Shown: one piece after another, positions 21,700-30,458 of the stretch | Layout of the letters: each line of letters begins with the position of its first letter | How positions within the stretch are numbered: the first letter of the stretch is position 1 | Program-made: the position numbers and the translations under genes | Assembly (NCBI GenBank): GCA_963743575.1 | Contig: CAVUQC010000007.1 | Coordinates: 1,054,001-1,118,000 of the forward strand | Direction of reading: 5' to 3' | DNA: 64,000 bases | From: DASUPK01 sp963743575 | GTDB taxonomy: Bacteria > Actinomycetota > Thermoleophilia > Solirubrobacterales > 70-9 | The notes under the pieces: generated by a model | What the model saw: the letters and a program-made list of their open reading frames with translations, nothing else | Database searches by the model: none | What the model was told of the DNA's origin: nothing

Positions 21700-21726
21700 G
21701 AACCGAGGATATTGTCAGCGCCCACC

Positions 21727-22569
21727 GTGGCCCAGATCGAGACCGGCACAGTGATGGTCGACGGCGTCTCCACCTTCTTCCGGCGGGTTGAAGGCGAGGG
21801 TGCACCGGCGGTCTTCGTACACGGCAACCCGAGCCACTCCCAGGACTGGGAGCCGTTTCTCGAGCGCATGACGGGCCCCGCTCTCGCGTTCGACCTGCCC
21901 GGCTGGGGCCGATCCGAGCGTCCCTCGCCCAGCGACTTCGACTACTCGATGGACGGACTCGCCAGGTTCACGAAGCGATTCCTCCAGCGCATGGCGGTCG
22001 AGGAACACTCGCTCGTCGTGCACGATTGGGGGGCGGTGGCCCTGATCGGCGCCCAGGAGGAGCCCGATTGGATCAGGCGCCTAGTGCTCATCAACGCGGT
22101 TGTCCTCCTGCCCGGGTACCGCTGGCACCGCACCGCCCGGGTCTGGCGCACCCGGGGACTCGGTGAGATCTCGAACAGGATCTGGACCCGGCGGCTGCTC
22201 GACGAGGGGCTGCGCGAGTCGCGGGGCGACTGGAGCAGGCACGATCCTGCGTTCGTCGACGCGATCTGGGACCACCTCGACAGCGGCACGTTCGACGCGA
22301 TCCTGCGGCTCTACCGCTCGGCACCACCCGACCGGCTGGCAGCGGCCGGCGCGCGCCTCGGCGTGATCAGGGCGCCGTCCCTGGTGGTGTGGGGCGGGCG
22401 TGACCGCTACATTCCGGCTCGATTCGGTCCTGCCTACGCGGCGCGCCTACCCAGTTCCGAGCTGATCGAGGTGCCCGAGGCGGGCCATTGGCCCTGGATC
22501 GACGCTCCTGAGATCGTCGACCGGGTGATCCGCTTTCTTATGCCGGACGAAGAGTTCCGCAATTCCTGA
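21727..22569 (+). CDS. Alpha/beta hydrolase with Asp nucleophile (haloalkane dehalogenase-like)
   Basis: The 280-aa protein has the alpha/beta-hydrolase oxyanion motif VFVHGNPSHSQDW, the nucleophile elbow VVHDWGAVALIG with Asp100 in place of the usual Ser, VVWGGRDRYIP for the acid and EAGHWPWIDAP for the catalytic His. Asp at the elbow together with HGNP and the following Trp is typical of haloalkane dehalogenases and close relatives; the real substrate is unknown. The long in-frame extension upstream lies opposite nth and is not coding. The start is GTG, with TATTGT 11 bases upstream. Confidence 0.85.
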   Translation: MAQIETGTVMVDGVSTFFRRVEGEGAPAVFVHGNPSHSQDWEPFLERMTGPALAFDLPGWGRSERPSPSDFDYSMDGLARFTKRFLQRMAVEEHSLVVHDWGAVALIGAQEEPDWIRRLVLINAVVLLPGYRWHRTARVWRTRGLGEISNRIWTRRLLDEGLRESRGDWSRHDPAFVDAIWDHLDSGTFDAILRLYRSAPPDRLAAAGARLGVIRAPSLVVWGGRDRYIPARFGPAYAARLPSSELIEVPEAGHWPWIDAPEIVDRVIRFLMPDEEFRNS

Positions 22570-22625
22570 CGAAGGTGTTATTGCCCCGTAACCAGACGCC
22601 GCCTGGTGACTAGAATCTTCCGGTC

Positions 22626-23390
22626 ATGCGTGCCCAAATCGACAAAATCGGAAATTGGCTCCCCCACGGATACGGTGACGCAGCTCGCCAGCTCAGCCTG
22701 TTCGTGGTGGCGGAGCTCTGCTACGAGGCCGTGCGCGGCGTCGCCGACGGCCAGCGTGCGGTGGCGATCACCAACGGCCAGAACGTGATCGATTTCGAGA
22801 AGAGCATCCACACGTTCTTCGAGCCCAACCTGCAGTCCGTGTTCATCCACCAGCGGTGGATCATCGACTTCGCCAACTTCATGTACATGAACAGCCACTT
22901 CGTGGTGACCACGGCGTTCCTGGTCTGGCTGTATCTCTTCAGGAACCAGAATTTTTACTTCGTGCGCAACATGTTCATGGTTGCTATGGGGCTGGCGGTC
23001 GTGGGCTACGCGCTCTTGCCGACCGCACCGCCGCGACTCTTCCCCGACGACGGTCTCGTCGACACGATCACCCAGTACGCCAAGGTCAACCATGACTCCG
23101 GTCTCGTGAAGCTCTTCATCAACCCTTACGCGGCGATCCCCAGCATGCACGTCGCCTTCTCCACGATGATCGGTGTGACCGGTGTCCTGATCTCCAGGCA
23201 CAGGATCACGAAGGTCGTCTGGGCCGTCTATCCGATCCTGGTGTTCTGGGTCGTGATCGTCACCGCGAACCACTTCTGGGTCGATGGCGCCTTCGGCTTG
23301 CTCGTCGCAGCCCTGTCGGCAGTCACCGCCACGCAGATCCTGGCCCGCGTCCGGCCGGCCGTCTGGTCCTGGCGGCCAGCAACGGCTTGA
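22626..23390 (+). CDS. PAP2-superfamily membrane protein (AUR1/IPC synthase-like)
   Basis: The 254-aa integral membrane protein has several helices and the PAP2 phosphotransferase motifs in the AUR1 arrangement: LPTAPPRLFPDDG, then NPYAAIPSMHVAFS with the catalytic His, and TANHFWVDGAFG with the second His and Asp. Eukaryotic relatives transfer phosphoinositol to ceramide; bacterial relatives may make inositol or other polar lipids. TAGAAT (22611-22616) lies nine bases before the ATG with no ribosome site, indicating a leaderless transcript. Confidence 0.82.
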   Translation: MRAQIDKIGNWLPHGYGDAARQLSLFVVAELCYEAVRGVADGQRAVAITNGQNVIDFEKSIHTFFEPNLQSVFIHQRWIIDFANFMYMNSHFVVTTAFLVWLYLFRNQNFYFVRNMFMVAMGLAVVGYALLPTAPPRLFPDDGLVDTITQYAKVNHDSGLVKLFINPYAAIPSMHVAFSTMIGVTGVLISRHRITKVVWAVYPILVFWVVIVTANHFWVDGAFGLLVAALSAVTATQILARVRPAVWSWRPATA

Positions 23391-25030
23391 GCGCGCGAGA
23401 CGCGCTCCGTCGCTACGGCGAGCCGGGGCTGGTCGCGGCTGCTCTCGGCGCCGCCTACCTGATCATCCAGCCCGACAGCGCGGACCACGCCGCCCAGGTG
23501 TTTCGCTCCGGCCTGTTCACACACGAGGGCCTGGTCACATGGGACAACTTCTGGTTCGGCGGTCACCACCTGCCGGGCTACGGAATCCTCCTCCCGATCC
23601 TGAGCGCGGTCATCGGCCCGCGACTGGTCGGAGTAATCGCGACGATCGTCGCGGCGCTGCTCTTCTCGGCCATCGCCTACCGACGCTTCGGTGATCGCGC
23701 TCGGCTCGGCGTGATCTGGTTCGCGACGGCAACCGCCATCAGCCTGTTCACCGGCCGCCTCACCTTCGCGCTCGGTGTCGCCATCGCGCTCTGCGCGGTC
23801 CTCGCGGCGCAGAGGGGCCGCCGGATCCTGGCCGTCGGCTTCGCCGTCCTGACCCCCTTCGCCAGCCCCGTGGCCGCCCTGTTCCTGGCCTGCGCCGTGG
23901 TGGCGTACGCGATCGCGGAGCGAAGCCGCAAGGGCCTAGAGCTGGCGGTGGTCAGCGTCGGCGTGGCGCTGCTGATCTCGGCTGCGTTTCCGGAGGGCGG
24001 GACGGAGCCATTCGACTTCTCGAGCTTCGAGCCGGCGATCCTCGTTGCGATTGCGGTCTTCGTGGCCCTGCCGCCCGAGGAGCGCCTGCTTCGCTACGGC
24101 GTGGCCGTCTACGGCGCCGCGCTGGCGGGAGCGTTCCTGGTCCAGAGCCCGATGGGGGGCAACGCGACCCGTCTCGGGTCGCTGCTCCTGGGGCCGATTC
24201 TGGCGTTCGGCCTCTGGCGCCGCCAGAAGTTCGCGCTCGTCCTGCTGATTCCCGTCTTGATCTACTGGCAGTGGTCGCCGGTCGTGCGCGACCTCGAGGA
24301 GGTGAGCGCCCAACCCTCGGTGAGCGCCGGCTACTACGCGCCGCTCGTCGACTTTCTCCGGGGACGGCCCCACCGGGACTCCCAACGCGTCGAGGTCCTT
24401 CCGGAGGAGCACCACTGGGAATCGGCCTACGTCCCCAATGGGATCTACATCGCCCGCGGCTGGGAGCGCCAACTCGACCGCAAGCTTAATCCCCTCTTCT
24501 ACCAATCCGCTCCGATCACCGGACTCCAGTACCGCAGCTGGCTGGATGACCTCGGAGTGGGCTATGTCGCCGTGCCACGCGCTCCTCTCGACTACGCCGC
24601 ATTGGGGGAGAAGCGGCTGATCAAGAAGGGGCCGCCCTCATACCTCCACAAGGTCTTCCACAGCAAGAACTGGAACGTCTACGCGGTCAGCCACCCCTCG
24701 CCGCTCGCGATCGGGGGCAAGATGGTGAAGCTGACGCCGCAGGGCTTCGTGGTCGACGCGAGCGCGCCAGGCACGGTGCTGGTCCGCGTGCACTGGACGC
24801 CCTATTGGTCGATCGAGCAGGGGACGGGGTGCGTCGAGCAGGCCCCGGGCGGCTACACGATGATCGACGTCACCACCCCGGGACGCTTCCGCGTGGGCAT
24901 CGACTTCTCGCCGGTGCGCGCGGTCAGCTCGGGCCCGCGCTGCCACCAGGAGCCGGTGATCCAGTACGGGTCGGCGCAGTCATCGGCCGGTCGCGCCGCC
25001 CGGATCGCCCGAATGGGCGGCAATCCGTGA
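23387..25030 (+). CDS. Polytopic membrane protein between two PAP2 genes
   Basis: I do not recognise this 547-aa protein. Roughly the first 290 residues contain eight or more hydrophobic segments with short basic loops, including FRSGLFTHEGLVTWDNFWFGGHH (quoted in part), a motif seen in polyprenyl-dependent glycosyltransferase-like membrane proteins; the C-terminal 250 residues look extracytoplasmic. The TTG start overlaps the upstream stop (TTGA) and its TGA overlaps the next GTG, so it is translationally coupled to both PAP2 genes and likely acts in the same pathway. Confidence 0.7.
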   Translation: MSARDALRRYGEPGLVAAALGAAYLIIQPDSADHAAQVFRSGLFTHEGLVTWDNFWFGGHHLPGYGILLPILSAVIGPRLVGVIATIVAALLFSAIAYRRFGDRARLGVIWFATATAISLFTGRLTFALGVAIALCAVLAAQRGRRILAVGFAVLTPFASPVAALFLACAVVAYAIAERSRKGLELAVVSVGVALLISAAFPEGGTEPFDFSSFEPAILVAIAVFVALPPEERLLRYGVAVYGAALAGAFLVQSPMGGNATRLGSLLLGPILAFGLWRRQKFALVLLIPVLIYWQWSPVVRDLEEVSAQPSVSAGYYAPLVDFLRGRPHRDSQRVEVLPEEHHWESAYVPNGIYIARGWERQLDRKLNPLFYQSAPITGLQYRSWLDDLGVGYVAVPRAPLDYAALGEKRLIKKGPPSYLHKVFHSKNWNVYAVSHPSPLAIGGKMVKLTPQGFVVDASAPGTVLVRVHWTPYWSIEQGTGCVEQAPGGYTMIDVTTPGRFRVGIDFSPVRAVSSGPRCHQEPVIQYGSAQSSAGRAARIARMGGNP

Positions 25031-25839
25031 GCCCCGCGCGGCGCCGCAGATTCAACTTCCTTCCGCGCGGCCCTCTCGACCTCGCGCTGCAGCTCCTCCT
25101 GCTCGCAGCGGCCTACTGGCTCTGGAGACACGGCCGGGGTGCCGTCACCTCTGGCATGGGGATTTCGTTCTCCCACGCCAGGGACATCGTCAGCGCCGAG
25201 CGCTCGCTCGGGCTTCTGATCGAGCCGGGCGTGCAGCACTGGGCGGTCAGCGCCGGCTGGCCCGCCGAGTTCGCCCGCTGGGGCTACGCGAACCTGCACT
25301 TCAAGGGCAGCTGCCTGATGCTGGCGATCCTCTACTTCCGCTACCGCGGCAGTTTCGGCTTCGTCCGCAACGCCGTCTTCGCCGCGATGGCCATCTCCGT
25401 GATCGGCTACGCGCTCTTCCCGACGGCCCCGCCCCGCTTCCTGCCCGAGCTCGGCCTCGACCCCTCCAGCTCGGTCACGGGCAACAACCCTCTCCTCTCG
25501 AATCCGGGTGACGCGCTCTTCAATCCCTTTGCGGCGGTCCCGTCGATGCACGTCGGCCTGTCGGTGATCCTTGCCTGGTCACTGGCCATGTTGGTGCGAA
25601 CGCGGGTGCTGCGAGTGCTGCTCTTCGCCTATCCCCTGCTCATGACCTTCGTCGTCGTGGCCAGCGGCAACCACTTCTGGCTCGACGCGGTCCTCGGGGT
25701 ACTGACCGCGGCGCTGGCAACGGGCGTGGCGCTGGTGCTCGCTCGCCTGAACCCCGATTGGTCGTTCGCTCCATTCGGATCGCGGAGACCGGCCGAGGAG
25801 CTCGAACCCCGGCCCGAGCCCGAACCCGCACCGGCCTAG
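25027..25839 (+). CDS. Second PAP2-superfamily membrane protein (AUR1/IPC synthase-like)
   Basis: This 270-aa paralogue of the 22.6 kb gene shows the same landmarks: YALFPTAPPRFLPELG, FNPFAAVPSMHVGLS with the catalytic His and ASGNHFWLDAVLG with the second His/Asp pair. A highly charged Glu/Pro tail ends the protein. It starts at a GTG overlapping the preceding stop by GTGA. Two related copies in one operon may act on different lipid acceptors, but this is inference. Confidence 0.82.
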   Translation: MSPARRRRFNFLPRGPLDLALQLLLLAAAYWLWRHGRGAVTSGMGISFSHARDIVSAERSLGLLIEPGVQHWAVSAGWPAEFARWGYANLHFKGSCLMLAILYFRYRGSFGFVRNAVFAAMAISVIGYALFPTAPPRFLPELGLDPSSSVTGNNPLLSNPGDALFNPFAAVPSMHVGLSVILAWSLAMLVRTRVLRVLLFAYPLLMTFVVVASGNHFWLDAVLGVLTAALATGVALVLARLNPDWSFAPFGSRRPAEELEPRPEPEPAPA

Positions 25840-25868
25840 ATGAGCGATCCCCGAGGATCGATCATCTG

Positions 25869-26501
25869 ATGGAGTTCTCGGCGGCGGTTCGCAATCGCCT
25901 GATCGAGTCCCGGCTCACTCCGAACACCATTTCGATGGTGGGCCTGGTCGGGAACCTGGCGGCCGCGGTCCTGATCTGGCAGGGCCTCTACTTCCTCGGG
26001 GGAGTGGCGTTCATCATCGGCTCGGTCATGGACACGCTCGATGGGCGCTACGCGCGCGTGTCGGGCAAGGGGACGCTCTTCGGCGCCTTCCTGGACTCGA
26101 CCCTCGACCGGGTGGAGGAGGGGCTGGTGCTGACCGCGGTCGCATACCGCTTCGCCCTCAGTGGCGACGAATTCGCCGCGGCGATGTGCGTGGTGGTCGT
26201 GCTTGGCTCCTTGATGGTCTCCTACACGCGGGCGCGCGCCGAGGCGCTCGGAGTCGAATGCAAGGTGGGCCTGGCCACGCGTCCCGTGCGTGTGGTCATA
26301 CTCTCCATCGGGCTGGTCTTCGCGAAGGGCGCCGGAGTATTCGATGCAGATCTTCTGGCTCCAGCCATCTACGCTATGGCGGCCCTGACGGCTTTCACCG
26401 TGGTACAGCGCGTTTGGCACGTCAGAAACGCGCTCACGCAGCGCGGCGCGGATTTAGAGCAGGCGCCCGCTGAGCCCGCGGCTCCAGCCGACGACGTGTA
26501 A
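25869..26501 (+). CDS. CDP-alcohol phosphatidyltransferase (phosphatidylinositol-phosphate synthase-like)
   Basis: The 210-aa membrane enzyme carries the full family motif D-x2-DG-x2-AR-x8-G-x3-D-x3-D as DTLDGRYAR with Asp55 and Asp58, then FLDSTLD with Asp76 and Asp80. It transfers an alcohol phosphate or alcohol to CDP-diacylglycerol. Because the next gene makes inositol phosphate, phosphatidylinositol(-phosphate) synthase is the best guess. The ATG at 25869 is used; an open upstream extension overlaps the previous gene. Confidence 0.87.
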   Translation: MEFSAAVRNRLIESRLTPNTISMVGLVGNLAAAVLIWQGLYFLGGVAFIIGSVMDTLDGRYARVSGKGTLFGAFLDSTLDRVEEGLVLTAVAYRFALSGDEFAAAMCVVVVLGSLMVSYTRARAEALGVECKVGLATRPVRVVILSIGLVFAKGAGVFDADLLAPAIYAMAALTAFTVVQRVWHVRNALTQRGADLEQAPAEPAAPADDV

Positions 26502-26563
26502 CCACTCCAGAGCGCAAGTGTGGTTTGTGAGCTGACTTTCTTATCTAGGAGGATTTTCGACAG

Positions 26564-27757
26564 ATGAGCACCGTGAATGGAAGAGCGAATGGCGCCCGGC
26601 GAAACGGCGCTCGCGACGACAAGGTTCGCGTCGCGGTTGTTGGTGTCGGCAACTGCGCGAGCTCTTTCGTGCAGGGCGTCCAGTACTACAAGGATGCGGA
26701 TCCCGCCGAGCGGGTTCCAGGTCTGATGCACGTGGACCTGGGCGGCTACCACGTCCGTGACATCGAGTTCACCGCCGCCTTCGACATCGACGCCGACAAG
26801 GTCGGCAAGGACCTCTCAGAGGCGATCTGGTCGGGTCAGAACAACACGTACAAGTTCTCCGACGTCCCGAATCTCGGGGTCAAGGTCCATCGCGGCATGA
26901 CCCACGACGGGCTCGGCAAGTACCTGAAGGAGAAGATCACCAAGGCCCCGGGAGAGACCGCCGACATCGTCGGGATCCTGCAGGACACGCAGACGGACAT
27001 GCTGGTCTGCTACCTGCCGGTCGGTTCCGAGCAGGCGACCAAGTGGTACGTGGAGCAAGCATTGGCGGCTGGCGTCGGCTTCGTCAACTGCCTGCCGGTG
27101 TTCATCGCCCGCGAGGACTACTGGGACAAGCGCTTCCAGGAGGCGGGCCTGCCGATCATCGGCGACGACATCAAGTCCCAGGTCGGCGCGACGATCGTTC
27201 ACCGCCAGCTGGCGACCCTGTTCGCTGACCGCGGTGTGAGCATGGAGCGCACCAGCCAGCTCAACGTCGGCGGCAACATGGATTTCTACAACATGCTCGA
27301 GCGCGAGCGGCTGGAGTCCAAGAAGATCTCGAAGACCAACGCCGTCACCTCGATCATGGACCACGAGCTGCCCGCCGAGGATGTGCACGTGGGTCCGTCG
27401 GACTACGTTCCGTGGCTGACGGACCGGAAGTGGGCGCATATCCGCGTGGAGGGCAGGGCCTTCGGCGGTGTGCCCCTGAACCTGGAGCTCAAGCTAGAGG
27501 TCTGGGATTCCCCGAACTCCGCCGGCATCGTCATCGACGCGGTCCGGATCGTGAAGCTGGCGCTGAACCATGGCGTCGCCGGCCAGCTGGATGGGCCGTC
27601 GAGCTACCTGATGAAGTCGCCGCACAACCAGCGACCCGATTCGCTGGCGCGGGAGGACACCGAGAAGTTCATCGCCAAGTACGCGCGTGAGCGCGGCCTT
27701 CCCGCCGGGAAAAAGAACGCGAAGAAGGGTAAGAAGGCCAAGGCGAAGGCCAAATAG
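26564..27757 (+). CDS. ino1: Myo-inositol-1-phosphate synthase
   Basis: The 397-aa NAD-dependent enzyme makes inositol-1-phosphate from glucose-6-phosphate. It shows VAVVGVGNCASSFVQGVQYY (NAD-binding loop, about 25-44), DTQTDMLVCYLPVGSEQATKWY, GDDIKSQVGATIVHR and NVGGNMDFYNM. A Lys-rich tail (KKNAKKGKKAKAKAK) is extra. AGGAGG lies 11 bases before the ATG, one of the clearer ribosome sites here. It feeds the adjacent CDP-alcohol transferase and a terminator-like hairpin follows. Confidence 0.96.
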   Translation: MSTVNGRANGARRNGARDDKVRVAVVGVGNCASSFVQGVQYYKDADPAERVPGLMHVDLGGYHVRDIEFTAAFDIDADKVGKDLSEAIWSGQNNTYKFSDVPNLGVKVHRGMTHDGLGKYLKEKITKAPGETADIVGILQDTQTDMLVCYLPVGSEQATKWYVEQALAAGVGFVNCLPVFIAREDYWDKRFQEAGLPIIGDDIKSQVGATIVHRQLATLFADRGVSMERTSQLNVGGNMDFYNMLERERLESKKISKTNAVTSIMDHELPAEDVHVGPSDYVPWLTDRKWAHIRVEGRAFGGVPLNLELKLEVWDSPNSAGIVIDAVRIVKLALNHGVAGQLDGPSSYLMKSPHNQRPDSLAREDTEKFIAKYARERGLPAGKKNAKKGKKAKAKAK

Positions 27758-27771
27758 GTGCTTGACCCCTG

Positions 27772-27809
27772 AGGGTCTGACCCCTGGTCTGTCAAGGGGT
27801 CTGACCCCT
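27772..27809. repeat. Two GGGGTCTGACCCC-type palindromes
   Basis: AGGGTCTGACCCCT (27772-27785) and AGGGGTCTGACCCCT (27795-27809) are tandem palindromes just after ino1, with a further TGACCCCT at 27763. The second has seven-base arms around a single T. They look like REP-type extragenic palindromes; no associated transposase is in the window. Confidence 0.6.
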
Positions 27810-27822
27810 CGGTGTTGGTTTA

Positions 27823-27850
27823 GAGACGGGCCCCTCGGGGCCCGTTTCTC
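27823..27850 (+). terminator. Probable terminator after ino1
   Basis: The stem ACGGGCCC (27826-27833) pairs with GGGCCCGT (27838-27845) around loop CTCG, followed by TTCTCGTT. The T run is weak. It separates ino1 from the next gene, whose own -10 box (TATGCT, 27859-27864) begins nine bases later. Confidence 0.65.
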
Positions 27851-27870
27851 GTTGTGCCTATGCTGCGCGC

Positions 27871-29802
27871 GTGGGCGCCGACTCACTCTCCATCGCGCAG
27901 GTTTCTCCCCACCCGTGGGAGAAGCGGCACGAGATCAACGAGTTCGTCGCGCGGACCTCGGATGAGCTCGCGAAACGCGGTCACCGAGTTCTGATCGTTG
28001 CCCCGTCCGAATCGCGCGCTGCGATCCGCGAGAGCCGCAGGCTGATTCGCGAGGCCGCGAGCAATCCGGGGGCGCCGCTCCGTGGTGAGAACCCGCGAGT
28101 GCTGGCAATCGGCCAGAGCATCCCGCTGCCCAGTGGACCGCGGCGGCGGCCGGCCCCGCTTCCGCTCGACATCAGCGGCGCCCTCGAGCGCCTCCTGGGG
28201 GCGGTCCCGCTCGACCTGGTGCACGTGCACGAGCCCTTTGCGCCCAGCACCGGCTCCGCCGCTCTGCGGCACTCCCAGTCGCTCAACGTGGCCACGTTTC
28301 ATGAGCCCGTCGAGAGGGTTCTCTCCACGCAGGTGGCGCGGATGCTCGTGGAGGTCTTCTTCGGGCGGATCGACGAGCGCACCGCGAGCAACGAGGCCAC
28401 GGGGGAGCTCCTGCAGAGGTTCTTCCCGGGGCGGTACGAGCTGATCAGGCCGGGAGCCGATGTTGCGGAGCCGGCGCTCGACCCCGCGCCGCCCGGGCGG
28501 ATTCGGATCGTCCACTGCGCGGAGGAGGAGCGCGGCGCCCTCCGCGTGTTGCTGCGGGCGCTCCGCAAGCTCCCCGACGATCTCGACTGGGAGGGCGTGA
28601 TCTGGTTCGACGGCCCAACGGACCCCCTCGCTCGGGTGAGCCGGCGCCTGCGCGAGCGGCTTCGGGTGGTGCGGCCGCGCGACGGGGAGCCTGCGGAGTT
28701 CCTGGCGGGTGCCGACATCGCCTGTCTCGCCTCGGGAGGGGTGCGGGCTGCCCCCGGGCTGATCAGAAAGGCCTTTGCCGCGGGCGCCGTGCCGGTCGTC
28801 TCCGATCTGGAGCTCTATCGGGAGCTGGTGGGCGAGGGCGAGCGGGGACTGCTCTTCCCGCTGGGCGACGTGATCACCCTGACCGCCCAGCTCGAGAGGC
28901 TCTGCCGCGATGCGACCCTCCGCGATGAGCTGCGGGCCGCCTGCCGCGACTCCGGTGAGGCGCGTCCGTGGGCGGAGGTGGCCGACGACGTCGAGGCGGT
29001 ATATCGCCGCCTGGCGGGGCGCCGGCAGGATCCGGAGGGCAACCCCGCGATCAGGCAGCGCCTGAGCGGCCGCGAGCACCTGCACGTCGACCTCCACATG
29101 CACACCGACCACTCGCCGGACTGCGCCACCCCCGCCGAGCTGCTGCTCGAGGCCGCCAAGGAGCAGGGGCTCGGCGCCATCGCGATCACCGACCACAACG
29201 AGATCTCAGGGGCTCTGGAGGCGGAGGAGATCGCCCGGCGGATCGGGGGCATCAGGGTCATCGTCGCCGAGGAGGTGAAGACCGCTCACGAGGGAGAGGT
29301 GATCGGCCTGTTCCTCCGCGAACGGATCGAGCGTGGGATGACGATGAAGGAGACGATCGCCGAGATTCGCCGCCAGGATGGCCTGGTCTATGTGCCCCAT
29401 CCGTTCGACCGGCTCCACTCGGTCCCGGACTACGAGCACCTGCTCGAGATCGTCGAGGAGATCGACATCCTGGAGGTGTTCAACCCCCGTGTTGCGCTCT
29501 CCGCCTTCAACGAGGAGGCCGTGCGCTTCGCGCGCAAGTACTCGATCGTCCCCGGTGCGGGATCGGACAGCCACGTCGCGCAGGGGCTCGGCAGCGTCAA
29601 GATCCGGCTGCGGGACTTCGACGGTCCCCAGGAGTTCCTCGAGTCGATGCGGGAGGCGGACATCGTCCGCAAGCACAAGAACCTCGTCTACGTCCAGGCG
29701 CTGAAGTTCCTGCAGACGAGCGGAGGGCGGGGCGGCCGTTCGCTGGCCGCTCGCGACGGAGGGAAGACGCGGGCCGGGCGTCGCAGCGCGAGCAAGAGTT
29801 GA
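27871..29802 (+). CDS. Fusion of GT-B glycosyltransferase-like domain and PHP phosphoesterase domain
   Basis: The 643-aa protein has an N-terminal GT4-like domain (about 1-385): SIAQVSPHPWEKRHEIN, LDLVHVHEPFAPST and the nucleotide-sugar region GVRAAPGLIRKAFAAGAVPVV. From about 405 a PHP domain follows: HVDLHMHTDHSPDC, AITDHNEISGAL, VIVAEEVKT, YVPHPFDRLHS and PGAGSDSHVAQGLG, with most metal-binding His/Asp/Glu present. One protein may thus add a sugar and remove a phosphate, or the PHP part may be regulatory. TATGCT six bases before the GTG suggests leaderless translation. Confidence 0.82.
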   Translation: MGADSLSIAQVSPHPWEKRHEINEFVARTSDELAKRGHRVLIVAPSESRAAIRESRRLIREAASNPGAPLRGENPRVLAIGQSIPLPSGPRRRPAPLPLDISGALERLLGAVPLDLVHVHEPFAPSTGSAALRHSQSLNVATFHEPVERVLSTQVARMLVEVFFGRIDERTASNEATGELLQRFFPGRYELIRPGADVAEPALDPAPPGRIRIVHCAEEERGALRVLLRALRKLPDDLDWEGVIWFDGPTDPLARVSRRLRERLRVVRPRDGEPAEFLAGADIACLASGGVRAAPGLIRKAFAAGAVPVVSDLELYRELVGEGERGLLFPLGDVITLTAQLERLCRDATLRDELRAACRDSGEARPWAEVADDVEAVYRRLAGRRQDPEGNPAIRQRLSGREHLHVDLHMHTDHSPDCATPAELLLEAAKEQGLGAIAITDHNEISGALEAEEIARRIGGIRVIVAEEVKTAHEGEVIGLFLRERIERGMTMKETIAEIRRQDGLVYVPHPFDRLHSVPDYEHLLEIVEEIDILEVFNPRVALSAFNEEAVRFARKYSIVPGAGSDSHVAQGLGSVKIRLRDFDGPQEFLESMREADIVRKHKNLVYVQALKFLQTSGGRGGRSLAARDGGKTRAGRRSASKS

Positions 29803-30458
29803 TGCACCCGCAAGGGGCCGAGCCAGGTCCGAAGAAGAGGCAAGGCGCCGTGTCATCCATCACCGACGACGAGATCCGCGAGAAGTACCTCGAGCGCGCG
29901 ATCCGGGAGCTGAACGATCTGGGCAGGGAGCTCGCCGCCTGCCAGGACTGCCCCCGGGGAAACGTGATGCCCGTCCAGGGCTCCGGCCATCCGCAGGCCG
30001 ACATCATGATGCTGAAGCGCTCCGCGACGGCCTCGGAGATCGAGGAGGGCGTCGCGTTCTACGGACGGGCCGGCACCGCGTTGATGAAGAGCTTCAAGCG
30101 GCTCTCGATCGATCCGATCGTCGTCTTCGGGACGCTCTGCGTGAAGTGCCCGCTGACCGATCCCACCCATGCTTCGGATGAGTGCGTCGCCAGGGTCGCC
30201 GAGGAGATCGCGATCGTGCAGCCCCGGATCCTCGTCGTGATGGGGGATGAGGCCCTGGACACGCTCAACGACCTGGAGCTGCCGCTCTCCGAGCGGATCG
30301 ACCCGCTCGAGGGCGAGGTGCAGCGACTGACGCCGACGGTGGACGCGCTGTACGTGCCGGACATCGACGACTCACTCGACACCGAGGACGCGAAGCAGCG
30401 CTTCTGGTCGTCGTTCAGGGTGCTGGGCGACTGGTACGACCGGTTGCCGCCCTACTAG
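29802..30458 (+). CDS. Uracil-DNA-glycosylase-fold protein lacking catalytic motifs
   Basis: The 218-aa protein resembles family 4/5 UDGs in overall pattern: CQDCPRGN near residue 47, FYGRAGTALM, then VVFGTLCVKCPLTDPTHASDE and IVQPRILVVMGDEALDTL. In active relatives a GEAPG motif precedes GRAG and an HPS/HPA motif lies near the end; here these positions read MLKRSATASEI and VPDIDDSL. It may bind DNA or an iron-sulphur cluster without being a glycosylase. The ATG shares a base with the upstream stop; its TAG overlaps the convergent GH5 stop. Confidence 0.65.
   Translation: MHPQGAEPGPKKRQGAVSSITDDEIREKYLERAIRELNDLGRELAACQDCPRGNVMPVQGSGHPQADIMMLKRSATASEIEEGVAFYGRAGTALMKSFKRLSIDPIVVFGTLCVKCPLTDPTHASDECVARVAEEIAIVQPRILVVMGDEALDTLNDLELPLSERIDPLEGEVQRLTPTVDALYVPDIDDSLDTEDAKQRFWSSFRVLGDWYDRLPPY

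Noticed and set aside
21034..21726. N-terminal extension of the Asp-nucleophile hydrolase
   Set aside because: This stretch is the antisense of nth, which has all catalytic and cluster residues.
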